NCBI GenBank assembly: GCA_021820965.1
Contig: JAKACZ010000013.1
Location: 1 to 64,000, forward strand
Reading direction: 5' to 3'
DNA: 64,000 nucleotides
Origin: Bacillota bacterium
GTDB taxonomy: Bacteria; Bacillota; Sulfobacillia; Sulfobacillales; Sulfobacillaceae
Made by a program: the position numbers and the translations under genes. The notes beneath the pieces are model-generated. The model was not told the DNA's origin, searched no databases, and saw only the letters and a list, made by a program, of their open reading frames with translations. Below, piece after piece: positions 53,394 through 62,571 of this stretch. Every line of letters starts with the position of its first letter. The first letter of the stretch is position 1.

Positions 53394-54008
53394 ATGTTGG
53401 TTGAAGAAGCGATACGGAGTCGGGCGAGCATTAAAGTCTTCTCCGAGAAACCGCTGGTTCCAGAGATGATTGAGAGCTTTCTGGATGCGGCTGTGTGGGC
53501 TCCAAACCACCATTTAACGGAACCGTGGCACTTTGCCGTGATCTCTAGTGCGATGCGAGAGGCATTGGCGCGAGTTGTCAGGGCTGATATGCTCGAGCAG
53601 GCAGCCGAGTTGGACCTGACGCTGGTCGAGGCTAAAGCACTAAAGGAGCGGAAGAAACTTTTGAGTGCCCCGACCATTGTTGCGGTGTATTCGGATGCCG
53701 GACCTGACGCACGGACCACGCGGGAGAACTTTGCGGCCAGTGCCGCCGCTGCACAGAACGTGCTGTTAATGGCACACAGTTCCGGTGTTTCGGGGATTTG
53801 GCGCACCAGTGTGGTCTATGACCTTCCCGGTGTGCGCGCCGCACTCCATGTCCATGAGGGAGCGGTGTTCGTAGGGGCCTTATTTTTGGGTTATTCGCTG
53901 CAGCGAGCAGTGAAGCGGCGCCGCACGCCTGCACGGGACAAGACCTATTGGCTCGGCCTAGACGATCTGGAACCTAAAACTGGAAAATCCGATGAGGTGA
54001 GGGGATAA
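53394..54008 (+). CDS. Nitroreductase family FMN oxidoreductase
   Basis: This 204-residue protein has the nitroreductase N-terminal pattern EEAIRSRASIKVFSEKPLVP, FLDAAVWAPNHHLTEPWHFA for FMN contact, and AAAAQNVLLMAHSSGVSGIW near residue 120. Such enzymes reduce nitro compounds, quinones or flavins with NAD(P)H. ATG 53394 has GGAG about 11 nt upstream. It follows the winged-helix gene by 46 nt and may share its transcript. The physiological substrate is unknown. Confidence 0.88.
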   Translation: MLVEEAIRSRASIKVFSEKPLVPEMIESFLDAAVWAPNHHLTEPWHFAVISSAMREALARVVRADMLEQAAELDLTLVEAKALKERKKLLSAPTIVAVYSDAGPDARTTRENFAASAAAAQNVLLMAHSSGVSGIWRTSVVYDLPGVRAALHVHEGAVFVGALFLGYSLQRAVKRRRTPARDKTYWLGLDDLEPKTGKSDEVRG

Positions 54009-54194
54009 CTGCTATCATGCCCAAGGCGGTGGGACTTCGCGACCTTAGCTGGTTCCCTCGGTGGCGCGGCGCGCCCTGATCGGGCACCGTCGCGGTGCGC
54101 TAAAGGATGTGCGGCCGCCGCTGGTATAATAACGCATGGGGTCGACAGCATGCACTTCGCTCGTGCCAATTCTTGGCCGACGGGTTGCCCGATC

Positions 54195-55316
54195 TTAAAG
54201 AGACTTCCGGCGCCGCCGGAATTTCAGCCAACTGATGCCAAACGAGGGAAGCAGAACGGCCGCGGAGAATATGATGTCGGCGGGATTGACGAAAGTGACC
54301 ACGACGCCGCTCGCCTCAACCGGAGAGGAAATCCAGGTGGAACCGATGACCACCGCGAGGGCGAGAGCGACAACGATAATGCTCCGAGTTGTACCGCCGG
54401 TGTCCAACATGATCTCCAGATTCCAAGACCAGCAAAAGCTATGAACGGCCAGGTATAAAATTAAGGAAACGGTCCAGGTCAGAAGGATGAAGGTCCCCAC
54501 TCCGCTTAAAAATAGGCTGCGTACGATAATCGAAGAAAAGACATACACGATCGGCCAACGCAGGGCTTGCGTGGCCTCAGGACCGATGGTCCCGACCACA
54601 ATCACATAAAAGAGGACGAGCCAAGAGCCCTGAAATAGGATGGCCCGCCCAGCCAGCTTCCGGATTTGGCGCATCGTGGTGTTCCGCACATGGGCCGCTA
54701 AGTAAATCATGACCTCGCCTTGAACGAAGAGATACCAGGTAACCCCGACACCCCGTAGGATCGGGAAGATTTGCACCATATTGGACGGGGTAAGCGCATC
54801 CCAATGGTGGATATTCGGGAGACCCAGGAAACTCACCAAGAGCACCAAGAGCCCAAGAAAGGGGAACCAGATCTGCACGTTACGCGCGACACCATTCAGG
54901 GGCTTAGTGGCAATCCAGGCTGCGCTGGCCACTACCACCACGTCGACTATCAATCGTGGGGTGGCCGGGTAAAAGACGGTATGCATGAGTTGTCCGTATA
55001 AGGCGAGCAGCGCGATGTCGAGTAGAACGCCAATAATCAGATTGACGACAAAGAGGAGCCACATCCCGGTGAGCCCCCAGGTGTTTTGCAACACTTCGGC
55101 GTAGCTGGTGCCTTGGGTAAGGCCAGCCCAACCCGTGCGTACCCAGGTAAGAGCATAGGCCACCAGGATCGATCCCAAAAGCGACCACAGCGCATTTTGG
55201 CGTGCGGCCATGACCACGTATTGTGGCCAAATATAGACGCCCCCTACGACCACCGAGATAGCGATCAGCCAAAAGTACTGGCCTTGGCTAATTGGTTCGG
55301 CTACGATGCGTTTCAT
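54195..55316 (-). CDS. Spore germination receptor permease subunit, GerB type (operon 2)
   Basis: This 373-residue membrane protein has about ten helices and a basic C-terminus (FRRRRKSL). It resembles the operon 1 GerB in layout (ISVVVGGVYIWPQYVVMAAR, LYGQLMHTVFYPATPRL) but is clearly diverged. ATG 55316 overlaps the GerC-type stop by 4 nt. It is predicted to bind germinant in the spore inner membrane. Confidence 0.87.
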   Translation of the reverse strand: MKRIVAEPISQGQYFWLIAISVVVGGVYIWPQYVVMAARQNALWSLLGSILVAYALTWVRTGWAGLTQGTSYAEVLQNTWGLTGMWLLFVVNLIIGVLLDIALLALYGQLMHTVFYPATPRLIVDVVVVASAAWIATKPLNGVARNVQIWFPFLGLLVLLVSFLGLPNIHHWDALTPSNMVQIFPILRGVGVTWYLFVQGEVMIYLAAHVRNTTMRQIRKLAGRAILFQGSWLVLFYVIVVGTIGPEATQALRWPIVYVFSSIIVRSLFLSGVGTFILLTWTVSLILYLAVHSFCWSWNLEIMLDTGGTTRSIIVVALALAVVIGSTWISSPVEASGVVVTFVNPADIIFSAAVLLPSFGISWLKFRRRRKSL

Positions 55317-56419
55317 ACGCTAACTCCTTGTCCCACGATCTTGAGCCGCACGGTGATGGTGGCATGAATCGGCAAGCTGACCAATTGATCCAAAGGCATC
55401 CGCCGCGTGGCCTGGCTGTTCGTCCACAGCAAGGTGCGGGCATACCCAAAAGGGTCGGTATGGGTGCTGTCCGCAACGCGAAGGGCAGCCAGGCAGCGCG
55501 CCAGCACGGCCTGTTCGCCGAGGCGCTGCACCCGCAGGAGGTATTTGTGGTTGAGCACGACCCCGGATGGGATTTGGGATACGAGACCAGTCAACCGCAG
55601 CGTTTCCTTGACCCGGAGCGTCCCTCGGGCTAACTGAACTTTCATGCTTCTGCTGCCGTGGACGCGACTGATCGTCGCCACTCCGTGTCGGGTGAAAAGG
55701 GTCAAGGTGCCCTTGTCAGCTCGTGCGGTTAAATAGGCCCACCCTTGTGTTTGATCGGCATTGAAAATGTGAGGACGGCCATGACGCCCGTAGACGGCCA
55801 ATTCGTTAATGTGTGTGGGACCGCTGGCATAGGGCGCATTGGGAGAGATTCCCGGGGTGACGGTGTCTGCCCAAAACTGCCATCCGTGCCTTCCCAAGTT
55901 AAACGACTGGCATTTAAGGCAATCGAACATCCGCGACAGATATAATTCCGGGACGACTTCCTGCGGAGATGGAGTCAGTAATTTGGCCAGGGGCGGCGGT
56001 CCGGTCACCACCCAATAGGTCTTAGGGATTAGTCCTTCGTGATTTAAGGTGTTCATCAAGGTGATTACGTGTTCCGTGGTCATCGTGCTGGACCACACTA
56101 CCACCTTCAGTTGGCCCATGTAGAGATCCCGGGATAACTTCTGCTGGAGTAGGGTTTGGGATTGAGCCAACGAGGCTGCAGTGACCGTCTCGGAAAAATA
56201 TTGTTCACGGGGTTTGATGCTCGGCAGGCTACTGACGGTCACCGTGACATTGGGAAACAGGTAGGTCCAGGCGAAAAGGCCGGGTTTGGAGGTGGGAGAG
56301 ACTTCCAACCCCACCGCCACGCCCCGGTTCGTCACCGAACGCTGATCCCAACACCCCGTCAAGGTGAGTAGCAACAAAGCGCCTATCCCCCAGCGTGTGT
56401 ACCGTCGCAAGTATGTCAC
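55313..56419 (-). CDS. Spore germination receptor lipoprotein subunit, GerC type (operon 2)
   Basis: This 368-residue lipoprotein has lipobox LTGC followed by WDQRSVTNRGVAVGLEVSP. It shares with operon 1 the SRDLYMGQLKVVVWS segment, a Cys pair (FDCLKCQSF) corresponding to LLSCHCQ in the paralogue, and a conserved C-terminal HATITVRLKIVGQG. ATG 56419 begins 17 nt after the gerA-type stop. It is membrane-anchored on the outer face of the spore inner membrane. Confidence 0.88.
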   Translation of the reverse strand: MTYLRRYTRWGIGALLLLTLTGCWDQRSVTNRGVAVGLEVSPTSKPGLFAWTYLFPNVTVTVSSLPSIKPREQYFSETVTAASLAQSQTLLQQKLSRDLYMGQLKVVVWSSTMTTEHVITLMNTLNHEGLIPKTYWVVTGPPPLAKLLTPSPQEVVPELYLSRMFDCLKCQSFNLGRHGWQFWADTVTPGISPNAPYASGPTHINELAVYGRHGRPHIFNADQTQGWAYLTARADKGTLTLFTRHGVATISRVHGSRSMKVQLARGTLRVKETLRLTGLVSQIPSGVVLNHKYLLRVQRLGEQAVLARCLAALRVADSTHTDPFGYARTLLWTNSQATRRMPLDQLVSLPIHATITVRLKIVGQGVSV

Positions 56420-56436
56420 CTCGTTGGATTTATGGA

Positions 56437-58194
56437 TTACTCTCGTTGCCGCTGATACAGGTGCGGGGAGCTTGGAGGTTTACTGGGGGAGCGCATGCCC
56501 GGTTTTAACGAGCGACTCACCACCGGACGCGTTTTGAACAGGGTCCAATCCATACGGACCATGTGGTCTTTCCAGTCTTTCCACCGGAAAGGGGTCCAGG
56601 GAGTCAAATAGGGGACGCCAAACGACGACATGGTGGTCAACTCGGCAATCATCGCCACACTCGCCACGATGATTCCTAACATTCCGAGCAGAAAAGCGGC
56701 GGCCAGCATCACAAATCCCATCAGTCGCCAGGTGCCGGTTAGTTCGTAGACGGGCGCGCTGAAGAAACTTAGGGCCGTTAAAGTCATCAGAACAATAATC
56801 TGCGGGCTCACGAGACCGGCCTTGACCACGGCCGTGCCGACCACGATGGCGCCGACCGTGCCGATGGTGGTACCCAGGATTTTGGGCAGGCGGAGGGCCG
56901 CCTCGCGCAAGATTTCCACCACAAAGATCATTAAGCTGACTTCTACAATCGGTGGGAAGGGCAAGCCCGCATGGTCGCCCAGGATAATGATGAGGAGTGC
57001 CGAAGGCACGAGACTTGGGTCGACTTCAGTAACCGCTATATATATCGCAGGTAGATAGATGCCAAGGCCCCAGCCGGCCAACCGAATGAGGCGGACAAAC
57101 GTGGCGTCGTACCAAGGACCGGTATAGTCCATGGCCGTTCGGTAAAATTCGGATAAGGGTGCCGGAGCAATTAGGACGAAGGGATCCCCATCGACGAGCA
57201 TCACGATTTTTCCTTCGTTTAACTGCCAGACGGCGACGTCCACCCTTTCCGTGGCGCGGATCGTGGGAAAAATTGAATGCGGATGGTCCCGGATGAGTCC
57301 CGAGATCAAGGTGGAATTCGCATAGCCGTCAATCGCGATACGGGAGAGACGGTCAATCGCGGTTTTGACGAGCTCGGGGTTAGTGATTCCTTCGATATAG
57401 GTCACCACGACTTTCGTATGTTGCACGCGCCCAATCGTGATCGGATGAAATTGTAGCGCATTATCCAAAAAACGCCGACGCAGCTGGTTCATTTGAGTCA
57501 ATAGGATCTCGTTAAACGCCTCCTCCGGTCCCCGCACCGTGAGCTCGGTCTGAGGGCGTTCAATCGTGCGCTGGGGGATCTTGACCGTATCCACGATCCA
57601 GCAATAGGGCAGATCCGGGGTGATAATCAGGGTGTTGCCCGTAGCGAGATCGGCGGTGATTTGACTCCACTGGGTCCCTTTGGAGACGTGCACGGGGGTC
57701 AACGTGGTTTCATCCCAGGTCTTCGGATCCGCGGTGGTTGTTAACAGCGGAGCAATGATGTCTTGGTCGACCATTTGGCTATCGGACAGGCCGTCTACAC
57801 AGGCAATCAACACCGGTCCTTGAGGGCAGGCGGGGACGCGGATTTTGCGCAGCAAAATATCCGGACTGCGCCCGATACCGTTCTTAAGCCGCCAGTAGGC
57901 CTGTTCCACTCCCGGCACGTAATCCGATAATGGGGTGGTGGGTTCTTTCGCTAGCGACGGGATGAGACCATCCAGCGTTTGGGTGGCCTGTTGGGTCAGC
58001 GTTTGGATTTCCTTGATGCCCGCTAAATTCGTACATGTCGCCGCCTCTCTTGGCTTAGTTGACAATAGTATGCGGATCTGGGACTCGGTGTTATGCGAGC
58101 GAATCCTACCCCCGACGTGGATAGATGGACCTCGACAAGAATTAATCCCATTCGCCCTCGAACGGTGGCGACCGATACCATCCGTCGGCCTCAT
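56437..58194 (-). CDS. Spore germination receptor subunit, GerA type (operon 2), start uncertain
   Basis: The open frame covers 585 codons, but homology to the operon 1 GerA begins only around residue 60 (IKEIQTLTQQATQTLDGL, at about 58017). Hallmarks are LPYCWIVDTVKIPQRTIERP, ELTVRGPEEAFNEI, MLVDGDPFVLIAPAP and EILREAALRLPKILGTTIGT, with about five membrane helices. A forespore-type promoter lies at 58066-58096, inside the frame, so the first 45 or so codons are probably untranslated. The only ATG with a fitting ribosome binding site (ATG 58036, after AAGAGAGGCGG) is one base out of frame, suggesting a small indel, a sequence error or a non-AUG start. Confidence 0.85.
   Translation of the reverse strand: MRPTDGIGRHRSRANGINSCRGPSIHVGGRIRSHNTESQIRILLSTKPREAATCTNLAGIKEIQTLTQQATQTLDGLIPSLAKEPTTPLSDYVPGVEQAYWRLKNGIGRSPDILLRKIRVPACPQGPVLIACVDGLSDSQMVDQDIIAPLLTTTADPKTWDETTLTPVHVSKGTQWSQITADLATGNTLIITPDLPYCWIVDTVKIPQRTIERPQTELTVRGPEEAFNEILLTQMNQLRRRFLDNALQFHPITIGRVQHTKVVVTYIEGITNPELVKTAIDRLSRIAIDGYANSTLISGLIRDHPHSIFPTIRATERVDVAVWQLNEGKIVMLVDGDPFVLIAPAPLSEFYRTAMDYTGPWYDATFVRLIRLAGWGLGIYLPAIYIAVTEVDPSLVPSALLIIILGDHAGLPFPPIVEVSLMIFVVEILREAALRLPKILGTTIGTVGAIVVGTAVVKAGLVSPQIIVLMTLTALSFFSAPVYELTGTWRLMGFVMLAAAFLLGMLGIIVASVAMIAELTTMSSFGVPYLTPWTPFRWKDWKDHMVRMDWTLFKTRPVVSRSLKPGMRSPSKPPSSPHLYQRQRE
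58066..58096 (-). promoter_or_regulatory. Candidate sigma-G promoter of germination operon 2
   Basis: On the minus strand GCATA (58096-58092) fits the forespore -35 pattern GHATR and CATACTA (58072-58066) fits CATNNTA exactly. The spacing is 19 nt, 1 nt longer than usual. An AAGAGAGGCGG ribosome binding site follows at 58051-58041. Confidence 0.5.
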
Positions 58195-58679
58195 CGAGCA
58201 TTGATTCCGGCCGTGAAGGGTGCAATGCGGGGAATGCCCGGGCCATCCGCTGTTTAAGACCCGTAAGGAGCAGGCTAGGTTCGGCCGAAGTCACACCCAC
58301 ACCCAGGCGACCATGGCCAATGACCTGAATAGCCATCCCGCGGTGAAGACCGTGCGACGACACATTCCGGGGGCACGCTTTTCCTCCCTCCACCAATACC
58401 TGTGGGGGTGAGTTAACGTCGTGGCAGTTTGAGACGCGCCAAAACCCGAGGACTCGGGCAGAACTGGAACGAACGGCCGATGACGCTGATGGTTACTACG
58501 CCAGAGGCTACGTTATGTCGGCTAGTCCGCTAGACGCCGACGGTCACGCAATAGAGTGGCGCCGTGGTGGAGATGTAAGAGACCCAGTCACGATGCGGGT
58601 TCACCATGAGTGCCATTCGCCGACAGGATATTTAGGTCCGGGTGGCGAACACTTCTAAAAGCGCGGAAGGAGGGTCCTG
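58195..58679. other. 485-nt gap without a supportable gene
   Basis: An 84-codon minus-strand frame (58142-58396) is protein-like in places but has no recognised family and overlaps the promoter side of germination operon 2. Nothing else is evident apart from the GCGGAAGGAGGG site leading into the thioesterase gene. Confidence 0.4.
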
Positions 58680-59126
58680 GTGAGTGATGGTGTATCCGAA
58701 GTGACCTATACGGGCGTGATCTATCCGCAGTACCTCGACCACATGGGTCATATGAATGTGCAATATTATGTGGCATTGTTTGATCAAGCGACTTGGATTC
58801 TCTTTGACCGAGTCGGCCTCTCATCGTTATATTTCACGGAGCACGCGCGGGGAATGGCTGCTTTGGAACAGCACATCCATTACCGGCGCGAAGTCTTTGC
58901 AGGTACTGTCATTACGATTACCAGTGAAATATTGTCCGTCTTCGATAAAACCGTGCGGTTCCGGCATAGCATGCGCGACCACCAGGACGTGGCGGCAACC
59001 TGCGACATGGTCGGTGCCCACCTGGACCGCGTCGCCCATAAAGCCGTACCCTTTCCCCCCGATATCCGCGCGGACCTTGTGGCACGCTCGTCTGCACCCG
59101 CAGACAGTCCGGCGACTTCCCCGTGA
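58680..59126 (+). CDS. 4-hydroxybenzoyl-CoA thioesterase family acyl-CoA thioesterase
   Basis: This 148-residue hot-dog fold protein has the 4HBT active-site motif YLDHMGHMNVQYYVALFDQA (about residues 20-39), where the Asp and the G-H-M-N segment form the catalytic site, and HIHYRREVFAGTVITITSEI further on. It hydrolyses an acyl-CoA to acid and CoA. Start GTG 58680 follows GGAAGGAGGG. It stands alone on the plus strand, convergent with the urocanase operon. Substrate unknown; similar proteins act on carnitinyl, branched or aromatic acyl-CoAs. Confidence 0.82.
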   Translation: MSDGVSEVTYTGVIYPQYLDHMGHMNVQYYVALFDQATWILFDRVGLSSLYFTEHARGMAALEQHIHYRREVFAGTVITITSEILSVFDKTVRFRHSMRDHQDVAATCDMVGAHLDRVAHKAVPFPPDIRADLVARSSAPADSPATSP

Positions 59127-59260
59127 GCAATGGAACAAGGTCATCGGATGTCGGGACCTTACCTTGCCACGATGAGCCCGCTCAGCACTGACAAGTGTGC
59201 GAGTTCACCGACAATGCTTTGAAGGCCGTCGTCACAGTGTCAGCGGGATAAAAATCGCGA

Positions 59261-59283
59261 GTGGGGCGTTTTCGGCGCCCCAC
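59261..59283 (-). terminator. Intrinsic terminator of the urocanase operon
   Basis: GTGGGGCG (59261-59268) and CGCCCCAC (59276-59283) form an 8-bp GC-rich stem 8 nt past the hutU stop. On the minus strand it is followed by a T-rich stretch (CGATTTTTA). Confidence 0.7.
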
Positions 59284-59291
59284 GTTTCAGT

Positions 59292-60986
59292 CTACTCTTG
59301 TTTCGGCACACGGGTCGGGCCTAAGAGCGGTGTATCAAAGCGGTCTTGGAATGCGCTCAGCGTTTGCTTGGATTTTTCGTAACCGGCGTCGGCGTGGCGG
59401 ACCACCCCGAGGCCGGGATCATTCCATAAGACGCGCGCCAGCCGCTCGGCGCTCTCGGAGGATCCGTCGGCGACCGTATTGGCTCCCGCGTGTAGCGAAT
59501 AACCGATGCCGGTGCCGCCGCCGTGATGAAAGGCCACCCAGTGCGCTCCGGATGCCACGTTTAGCATGGCATTGAGAATGGGCCAATCCGCGATGGCGTC
59601 GGACCCATCCATCATCGCTTCGGTTTCGCGGTAGGGGGAGGCCACCGAACCGGTATCGTGGTGGTCGCGGCCGAAAACTACCGGCGCGCCCAACGTTCCA
59701 TCGGCCACCAGTTGGTTGGTTCTCAAGCCAAATGCGTCGCGTTCGCCTTGCCCCATGTACGCGATCCGCGCGGGCAGTCCTTGAAACTGAATGTACCGAC
59801 GGGCCAAGGAAAACCACCGCCGAAGCAACGGATTATCGCCAAACATCTCCAACGCCAGGTCGTCCAATCGGTAGATGTCGGCGGGGTTTCCGGACAACGC
59901 TGCCCAACGAAACGGTCCCTTGCCTTCGCTGAAGAGATCGCGGATGGATGCGGGGACGTAGCCCTGAATATCGAAGGCGTTAGCTACCCCGGCGTCAAAT
60001 GCCTCGCGACGAATGTTGTTGCCGTAGTCGAAGGTGACGGCCCCGGCCGCGTTCAACGCCAACAGGTTTTCGACATGGCGCGCAATCGAGGATCGCGCCT
60101 GTTTCACGTACTCCTCTGGATCTTTTGCCCTCAAGCGGGCCGCATCGCCCACGCTCAGCTCGTCGGGAATGTACCCAGCCAGCGGGTCATGGGCGGCAGT
60201 CTGGTCCGACAACACGTCGGGGATAATCCGCTCTTGGCGCAAGTAATCCAGCAGTTGGTTGGCATGGCACTGAATGCCAATGGTAAGCGATTCGCCCTGC
60301 GCTTTCGCTTCCAGAGCTCGGTGGACGGCGTCCGGGATGCTCGTCAACGCCGCGTCGAGATAGCCCGAGGTTAGGCGACGCTCAATCCGATGCGGATCGA
60401 CCTCGGCAATCAAGGCGACGCCATCCAGCATTTTGGCGGCTAGGGGCTGGGCGCCGCCCATTCCCCCTAATCCGGCCGAAACATAAAGCCGGCCGGCAAG
60501 GTGGTCTAGTCCGAAGTGCTGATTTGCCAAGGCGACCAAGGTCTGAAAGGTGCCTTGGATGACACCTTGGCTACCAATGTAAATCCAAGAGCCGGCAGTC
60601 ATTTGTCCGTACATAGTGAGGCCAAGGTCTTCCAATCGGTTAAATTCCTCCAGGGAGGCCCACTTGCCAACAAGATTACTGTTGGCGATGAGGACCCGCG
60701 GGGCCTGGCGATGGGTGCGAAAGACCGCGACCGGCTTGCCGGACTGAATTAAGAGCGTCTGGTCGTTTTCCAGCCTGAGCAGCGTCTCGACAATCTTGTC
60801 GTAGGCCTGCCACGAACGTGCGGCGCGGCCGCGGCCGCCATAGACAATGAGGTGCGCCGGGTCTTCCCCCACTTCGGGATCGAGATTGTTCATGAGCATT
60901 CGCAGGGCCGCCTCTTGACCCCAGCCAAGACAGTGAAGCTCTGCGCCCCGAGGTGCCCGAATGTTTTCGTGACGAAACCAATCCAT
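59292..60986 (-). CDS. hutU: Urocanate hydratase
   Basis: This 564-residue protein is a full-length urocanase. It begins with [11 protein letters not shown], continues through [21 protein letters not shown], [22 protein letters not shown] (here GVIQGTFQT) and [12 protein letters not shown], the glycine-rich NAD+ site, and carries the conserved Cys in [14 protein letters not shown]... region with later GNPADI and [10 protein letters not shown]. It converts urocanate to imidazolonepropionate using tightly bound NAD+ in histidine degradation. A perfect GAAGGAGGT site precedes ATG 60986. It is the last gene of a four-gene leftward operon. The histidase and imidazolonepropionase genes are not in the window. 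Confidence 0.95.
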   Translation of the reverse strand: MDWFRHENIRAPRGAELHCLGWGQEAALRMLMNNLDPEVGEDPAHLIVYGGRGRAARSWQAYDKIVETLLRLENDQTLLIQSGKPVAVFRTHRQAPRVLIANSNLVGKWASLEEFNRLEDLGLTMYGQMTAGSWIYIGSQGVIQGTFQTLVALANQHFGLDHLAGRLYVSAGLGGMGGAQPLAAKMLDGVALIAEVDPHRIERRLTSGYLDAALTSIPDAVHRALEAKAQGESLTIGIQCHANQLLDYLRQERIIPDVLSDQTAAHDPLAGYIPDELSVGDAARLRAKDPEEYVKQARSSIARHVENLLALNAAGAVTFDYGNNIRREAFDAGVANAFDIQGYVPASIRDLFSEGKGPFRWAALSGNPADIYRLDDLALEMFGDNPLLRRWFSLARRYIQFQGLPARIAYMGQGERDAFGLRTNQLVADGTLGAPVVFGRDHHDTGSVASPYRETEAMMDGSDAIADWPILNAMLNVASGAHWVAFHHGGGTGIGYSLHAGANTVADGSSESAERLARVLWNDPGLGVVRHADAGYEKSKQTLSAFQDRFDTPLLGPTRVPKQE

Positions 60987-60990
60987 GGTA

Positions 60991-61284
60991 TTAACCTCCT
61001 TCGTGATTACGGTGCGTTACACGCGATGGCCAAATGAGCGGCTGACTTGTTGGGGCCGGGTCCAGAAAGTTGATCTGGAATGATTGCCCGGCTGAGTGCT
61101 GGAATGCATGCGTATCGACATTGCCGGTGTTGGACATGAGCAGGCGATTACGCCAGTGGACAATGGCCGCTGCGGGCGTCGAGCTCTTACGAGTTCCCAT
61201 GCCCCCAATCCGGGGGGAGGACCCGTGGAATTGGAGCCGCATCGGGCTTAGGATGAAGTCGCCGGCGTCATATCGCTGCACCAC
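60991..61284 (-). CDS. Unrecognised 97-residue protein in the urocanase operon
   Basis: GTG 61284 lies 17 nt inside the end of the M20 gene behind GAGGTG, and the stop is 4 nt before the hutU start, whose ribosome binding site lies in its last codons. This tight packing makes translation likely. The protein has a central [20 protein letters not shown] segment and a downstream [15 protein letters not shown] strand. It shows no signal, membrane helix or obvious metal ligand cluster. I do not recognise the family. Context suggests an accessory or enzymatic role in imidazole or formimino-compound degradation. Confidence 0.6.
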   Translation of the reverse strand: MVQRYDAGDFILSPMRLQFHGSSPRIGGMGTRKSSTPAAAIVHWRNRLLMSNTGNVDTHAFQHSAGQSFQINFLDPAPTSQPLIWPSRVTHRNHEGG

Positions 61285-62539
61285 CTGCCAACACCTCTTC
61301 TAGCGATTGATCAAGCACTATTAAAGCGTCGTATATAATCTCCGCTGCCAAAGCCAAATCGGCCGGGCGGCTTTCTTCGTCCGGGCAGTGGCTCTTCCCT
61401 CCCAGACTTCGCACAAACAGCATGCCCGCGGGTACGCGCCGCGCTATGTGGGTGGCGTCGTGCCCGGCCCAACTGCTGAGCACTGGCGGCTTGACATGCC
61501 GCGCCCGGGCGCTGTCGACCAGGACCTTCTGGATCGCGGATGACAGCGGCTGGGGCGCCTGGTTTAACAGATTGCGGATGGTTACCGCAATTCCCCATCT
61601 CTCCAATTCATCAGTCAGGTGTTCCCGGTAGCGCTCGGCGCCGCGTTGCAGCTGGGCCATATTCGTGGACCGGAGTTCGACCGTGAACGTCACTTCTGAA
61701 GGCACAATGTTGACCGCGTTGGGATATACGCGCACTTGCCCGATGGTTCCCACCATCCACTCCGGCCAGACGTCGCGAAGCATGGCGTCCATCCCTACCA
61801 CGGCACGGCCGAACGCGTTGAGCGCATCACGCCGTTTGGCTAATGGCGTGGTGCCGGCGTGGTTCTGTTCACCCGTCAGGGTGACTTGATCGCGGTATAT
61901 CCCCGTGATCTGGTCGACGACGGCGACGGGTAAGCCAAGTTCATCAAGTCGCCCGCTCTGTTCGACGTGAGGTTCAATAAAGGCGGCGATGCGATCCGGA
62001 TTGAGGGTATTGCATTGGCTAAGATCTCCTCCCACCCGTTTTAAAGCATCCTGTAAAGACCGCCCGTCGCCATCGGTATAATCCAATAGATCTTGACCCT
62101 CAAGCCTTCCCGTGAAGAGCCGGCTACCAAGGGTGGACAGGCCAAAAGGATTGGGCTCTTCACCGGTGAACGCCACCACCGCCAATGGATGGCGACTACG
62201 GTAACCTGCTACAGACAGGGATTGAATAGCCTCAAGAGCCATGAGCACCCCCGCGGAACCGTCGTAAGCCCCACCGTGTGGCACCGTATCGAGATGAGAT
62301 CCGACCGCAATCATTTTGGCAAAGGCGTCCGCCCCGGCCAGGACAGCCCATTGGTTGCCGGCAGCGTCGACATGGTAGGCCAGCCCGGCTTTCTCAACTT
62401 CCGCTTGGAAGGCGCGGCGGGCTCTCAGATCAGCATCACTGCCAAAGGGACGTGTAATACCGCCGGCGGGGTCTTGGCCAATAGCGGCTAAGTTAACGAT
62501 GCGTTGGATCAAGCGCTGCGAACTGATGGGCGAACTCAC
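61268..62539 (-). CDS. M20 amidohydrolase, hydantoinase/carbamoylase (AllC/HyuC) type
   Basis: This 423-residue metallo-amidase has metal-ligand motifs GSHLDTVPHGGAYDGSAGVL (about 81-100), FTGEEPNPFG (Glu pair near residue 127) and HVEQSG, the bridging dimer-lid segment GEQNHAGTTP and a late SWAGHDATHIARR containing the last His. The family removes carbamoyl or related groups (N-carbamoyl amino acids, allantoate, ureidoglycolate). Between an RpiR regulator and urocanase, it may hydrolyse a histidine-pathway intermediate such as an N-formyl or N-formimino glutamate, but that is inference. Confidence 0.88.
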   Translation of the reverse strand: MSSPISSQRLIQRIVNLAAIGQDPAGGITRPFGSDADLRARRAFQAEVEKAGLAYHVDAAGNQWAVLAGADAFAKMIAVGSHLDTVPHGGAYDGSAGVLMALEAIQSLSVAGYRSRHPLAVVAFTGEEPNPFGLSTLGSRLFTGRLEGQDLLDYTDGDGRSLQDALKRVGGDLSQCNTLNPDRIAAFIEPHVEQSGRLDELGLPVAVVDQITGIYRDQVTLTGEQNHAGTTPLAKRRDALNAFGRAVVGMDAMLRDVWPEWMVGTIGQVRVYPNAVNIVPSEVTFTVELRSTNMAQLQRGAERYREHLTDELERWGIAVTIRNLLNQAPQPLSSAIQKVLVDSARARHVKPPVLSSWAGHDATHIARRVPAGMLFVRSLGGKSHCPDEESRPADLALAAEIIYDALIVLDQSLEEVLAGGAAI

Positions 62540-62571
62540 AATCCACCGTCTCCTTATTGTAAGCTACATAT

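Noticed and set aside
58142-58396. 84-codon minus-strand frame ahead of germination operon 2.
   Set aside because: No recognised family; its codon pattern does not clearly differ from chance. It was used only as a hint against the long gerA frame.
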